The notes beneath the pieces were generated by a model. The model saw only the letters and a program-made list of their open reading frames with translations, ran no database searches and had not been told where the DNA came from. Shown here piece after piece: positions 60,996 to 64,000 of a stretch of DNA of 64,000 bases; position 1 is the first letter of the stretch, and the number at the start of each line of letters is the position of its first letter. Source of the stretch: Ornithodoros turicata (taxonomy: Eukaryota > Arthropoda > Arachnida > Ixodida > Argasidae); assembly GCF_037126465.1 (NCBI RefSeq), contig NC_088203.1:84630668-84694667 (forward strand). Direction: 5' to 3'. The translations under genes were made by a program, and so were the position numbers.

Positions 60996-61232
60996 GCTGT
61001 TGACAACCAGTGCAACATCACTTTTGCACACCACATTGTCGGCCATTTCAGGACACGTTACAGGGTGGAAGATCCAGCTAATGCCACGACATACATCGAA
61101 TTCTTTGGTGCGACCAATGCAGCATATAGTGTCGTCATCAATGGTACAACGAAAGAGACTCAGCCTTGTTCAGGGACTTTTTACACCGGAACCCACGTAC
61201 TCCACTTTAAAGGCGTTAACGGACTAATAGAA
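60996..61232 (+). CDS. Candidate internal exon of a secreted glycoprotein
   Basis: Exactly 79 codons open between an acceptor (TTATTGTAG|GCT) and a perfect donor (GAA|GTAAGT). The peptide contains QCNITFAHHIVGHF, ANATTYIEFFG, INGTTKETQPCSG and HVLHFKGVNGL: two cysteines, three N-glycosylation sequons and alternating hydrophobic strands, as in an extracellular beta-sandwich module. No family recognised. Neighbouring exons are not found in the window, so it may belong to a gene with large introns. A decayed transposon origin is less likely given the exact splice signals. Confidence 0.45.
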
Positions 61233-61339
61233 GTAAGTCAACATGAATTTAAATGATGAGGTAAGTGTGGTGCTCAGTATCCGAACATAATTCTTTTATT
61301 TTCCATCATATATTTTTTCATATATATGTTCCCTATGGC

Positions 61340-61640
61340 ATAATGGTACCAAATAGGCTCCGCCTCCCGTTTTCAACAAATCAGGGGCGAGAACGTTGTC
61401 ATTCGGGATGATGGTTGGCTAGGAGCGTGCTATGTGGTGAAGTTCATTTTTAAGAGGGAGTTTTCCTGGGTTTTCCTCAGACGCTTTCAGACATATGTCG
61501 GCAGAGTTCCCTTAGAAGTCGGCCCAGGACGCAGATTCCCCCAGGGCTCCAGTCATGATGTTGCCCACCTCTGTGAGGCCGACAACGGCGAGCCCTTTCA
61601 CCATCACCGCCACCACCGCCGCCACCACCACCATCATTTT
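61340..61640 (+). repeat. MITE arm plus SINE body
   Basis: 61,350-61,420 matches one arm of the 1.9-2.1-kb hairpin (TTTTCAACAAATCAGGGGCG). 61,440-61,600 matches the SINE body at 1.5 kb (GGACGCAGATTCCCCCAGGG, GTGAGGCCGACAACGGCGAG). A (CCACCG)n-like end follows. Confidence 0.65.
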
Positions 61641-61659
61641 TAAGAGCATACTTTTTGTA

Positions 61660-61790
61660 GTTTAACTACAACTACTAACTACCTCTTTAAATGGTAGTTT
61701 AACTACTAGTGTAACTACATCATAGGCATAATAGTTCAAACTACTTTGTAACTACTGGGACATAGTTGAACTACATTTTTAGCTACCTTG
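61660..61790. repeat. TAGTT/AACTA degenerate repeat
   Basis: Repeated GTAGTTTAACTAC and AGTTGAACTAC words, many self-complementary. No function assigned. Confidence 0.6.
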
Positions 61791-62094
61791 ACGTTTTGTG
61801 CGCGGTGTCCATCCTAAAGTACACTGACGGCTTAAACAGGACGATGGGCTCTACGTGAAGCAGAACTGCTGGATAGTATTCAGGGTCCTGTGTTTTAGTC
61901 GCCTGTCCTCTTTTTTATTTTCCTCCTTTTTGCGTTTAATTACCCAGACATTTTTATTGCTCGTATGATTGCGTTTTTCTCTTTATTGACTAAAGACCGG
62001 AGGTCTAAATTAGAAATTGGTAGAATGTGCCGAGAATCAGCATTCGCATCTCTTTCAAGCGACGCATGTAGACCTTTTCTTCCACAGGGGGGCC

Positions 62095-62340
62095 AGAAAG
62101 CCGCCATTTTTGTAACTACCCCCAAGCGGTCGCTTTCCGCAAAATCGCCATCTTGTCGTGATCAACGTCACGGAACTATCGCCCAATCACATCTCGGCTT
62201 GGCTTGTTTTCTTTATTATGGTTTGTTTCTCCGTCTCAGCTGATCCGTGTCATCTGCTTCGGCGCTTTCGACGTCCGCTTTGACTTCGCGTGTTTGGCTA
62301 TTGAATTGCGTTTGCTTGCCACACATGCCACTTCTGTGAC
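62095..62340 (+). promoter_or_regulatory. Probable TATA-less promoter of the THAP gene
   Basis: Two YY1-like sites (GCCGCCATTTTTG at 62,100; CGCCATCTTG at 62,147), an AACGTCACGG CRE-like site (62,164) and an inverted-context CCAATCAC (62,183) cluster within 250 bases of the ATG. No TATA box at a suitable position. This fits a housekeeping-type promoter; inferred only. Confidence 0.4.
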
Positions 62341-62345
62341 AGGCC

Positions 62346-63162
62346 ATGGTAGTGTGTTGTTATTCCGGTTGTGCTAATCGTTCAGAGTTTGCAAGTAAAG
62401 AATCTGGCATAACGTACCACCAGTAAGTATATACCCCTGTGCTCTCGGTTTCGATTCGTCTCATTATGTTGCCTTTGTTCTCGCGGCGGTACGTTTTAGC
62501 TTTCCCCGAGACGAGTCCTTACGATTGCAATGGATGAATGCGATCGGGAGACCGGACTGGGTGCCAACGAAGTACAGCCGAGTGTGCTCAAAACACTTCA
62601 GGAACGAGGACTTCGACAGAACGTCGTTAACACGCGTGCGCCTGCGGGAGGGTTCCGTTCCTGTCGCACATCCGTCGGTTCAAGTTCACCAGGTACGTTT
62701 CGCCATAATTATGGTCGATAGTCAATTGCATATAGCCACACTATGGGCCCAGAGCTTGGGTGCAAAGGGAATGACTGCAAGGGACATGTTAGCGGTCAAA
62801 TTTGCCAAGTATTTGCTCGAGGTCAGGCCCTTTGACCACAAAATACGTTCACCAGTTCTTTTGTGTCTTTGGTGTTTAAAAGTCTGGTAAACACAATTCG
62901 TTCGTTGTCACGTCAGCAGGAGCATGACTTGCCAGCCAGACGGGAACCTAGCGGGCAAGAACCAATAGGCGTGTGCAAGCCTGAACCCGGCACACAAGAG
63001 CAAATTAACGTAAGCCTGCCTGAGCCTGACACACAGGAGGAGATTGAAGTGAGCATGGCGCCTGGATCTGACACTCAAGAGCCAATGGATGTGGGCCTGC
63101 TCGAACCAAAGACACCAGAGCGAATCCATGTGAGCACATATTTGAAAGCCTTTCAAATGTGA
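62346..63162 (+). CDS. THAP-domain protein, three exons
   Basis: Exons 62,346-62,422, 62,500-62,692 and 62,917-63,162 join in frame: donors CA|GTAAGT and CAG|GTACGT, acceptors TTTTAG|C and CGTCAG|CAG. They give about 171 residues. The N-terminus is a THAP zinc finger, a sequence-specific DNA-binding domain: C4/C5, C9, then FPRDESLRLQW (W37), W46, P48, C55-x2-H58, F59 and an AVP-like GSVPVAHP box. Exon 3 is acidic and made of about four imperfect 13-14-residue repeats (EQINVSLPEPDTQ, EEIEVSMAPGSDTQ, EPMDVGLLEPKTP). A DDE transposase domain is not present here. The stop at 63,160 may not be the natural end: a donor-like CAT|GTGAGC at about 63,132 and an acceptor TTACAG at 63,188 could lead to further exons. 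Nuclear regulator or domesticated transposase relative. Confidence 0.75.
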
Positions 63163-64000
63163 TGCCGAACAATAGTATGCCGTTACAGGTAGACAGAACT
63201 ACAAGCACACCTGTTGTGTCTGCTGTGGTAGGTGGGTCATTCCAGGCGAAATGATCCAATGGGTGCGCTCAACCCCCCATAATTTTGGTTCAAAAAATTA
63301 CCACCCATTCCTTACGACAGGAAAACGCATGTGTCCGAGATTTACTCGAAAATATTTGCCCGCTCAGAATTTACGCCGGGTCAAAGTTTGCAAGAATGAC
63401 GTAAACCATACCGGGAAGTAAGTAGACTAGTGGGCAGAATATTGCAGCTGGAGAGGTGTTTGTGGTGCAGAACGAGAGAGCAGGGTTCAAATAATGTGCC
63501 AAGGTTAAAATATTCCCGCTTGTTCCACATTTGACCAGTCAAACGGACCCCATTCGCCGGGCTATTTCGTCCTATTTTGGGCCTCGCTAAGGATACTTTC
63601 CAGATGAGTGAGAAATCCAAGAAAAATTTAGCATATTATGCACTTCCAATACAATAAGTTCGTTTATTTTGAAGAGTAAATTCGCAGTAGTGTTTGCTAC
63701 ATTTAATCTCAAAGTTCGAACTTTACTCAAGGTTCGGTGACTTCGATGCCAATTTTGAAAATGAAGCGGTCGGCGGGCAACAGTAAAAAGGTATGCAGAT
63801 GATAGCTCGAAATGCAACGCAAGACATATAAAAAAACTAAAGAATTACTTTTCCATATGCGCGAGAAAATGTTTTTTATGTCGGACATGGTACATGCGGA
63901 CCGTGCGGGTATACTGACGGGCGGCTCGCGTGGCCGTGCTTTGCAGAAGATGCCTGCCGGCAGGGTGACAGCTGTACCATAGTAGTTCTGAACCTTTCTT
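63163..64000. other. Downstream of the THAP gene, nothing firm
   Basis: A small possible exon (63,189-63,229, between TTACAG and GTAGGT) cannot be confirmed. The remainder is A/T-rich with no recognised coding sequence. Confidence 0.35.

Overview
The window looks like repeat-rich, non-coding nuclear DNA of a chelicerate, most probably a tick. The basis is the mix of elements: CR1/Jockey-like LINEs with (ATT)n tails, a Penelope-like element with a GIY-YIG endonuclease, several tRNA-derived SINEs, PIF/Harbinger remnants and intron-containing gene pieces with GT-AG borders. No bacterial-style operons, rRNA genes or CRISPR arrays are visible. The tick assignment is inference from element types, not from a marker gene.

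Layout. 1-25 kb is intergenic DNA filled with small repeats: SINEs, MITE-like hairpins, a 5.2-kb tandem array (7,051-12,293) built from the 3' half of a tRNA-like SINE, a decayed RNase-H-bearing LINE on the minus strand (18.7-21.2 kb) and a GTGAGG minisatellite (21.5-22.6 kb). 25.1-31.3 kb is the most unusual block. It holds a small minus-strand gene (possible ssDNA-binding protein), a TATA-containing tandem repeat between divergent promoters, a decayed protein-primed family B DNA polymerase with zinc finger and endonuclease-VII-like modules, a small secreted protein with an internal duplication, and an array of CCAAT and GC boxes. I read it as the remains of a Polinton/adintovirus-like element.

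31.3-57.2 kb is a nest of retroelements, all LINEs on the plus strand and joined head to tail at (ATT)n tails. The third LINE (35.3-38.8 and 54.3-54.8 kb) is split by a 15.5-kb insertion bounded by an 11-bp target duplication. That insertion is a Penelope-like element with tandem and inverted partial copies. It is in turn interrupted by a 2.7-kb TIR element with an 8-bp duplication (itself carrying another TIR element) and by an 8.0-kb giant foldback element with about 3.3-kb inverted arms.

57.2-64 kb holds a TIR element whose ends are arrays of a GGACATTTCGGTGCAC-type word, an internally deleted Harbinger element (59,606-60,378), one candidate exon of a secreted glycoprotein (60,996-61,232) and a THAP-domain gene with three readable exons (62,346-63,162). 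The THAP gene and the glycoprotein exon are the only host-type coding sequences I can support. Most other open frames are decayed mobile-element genes or chance frames in tandem repeats.
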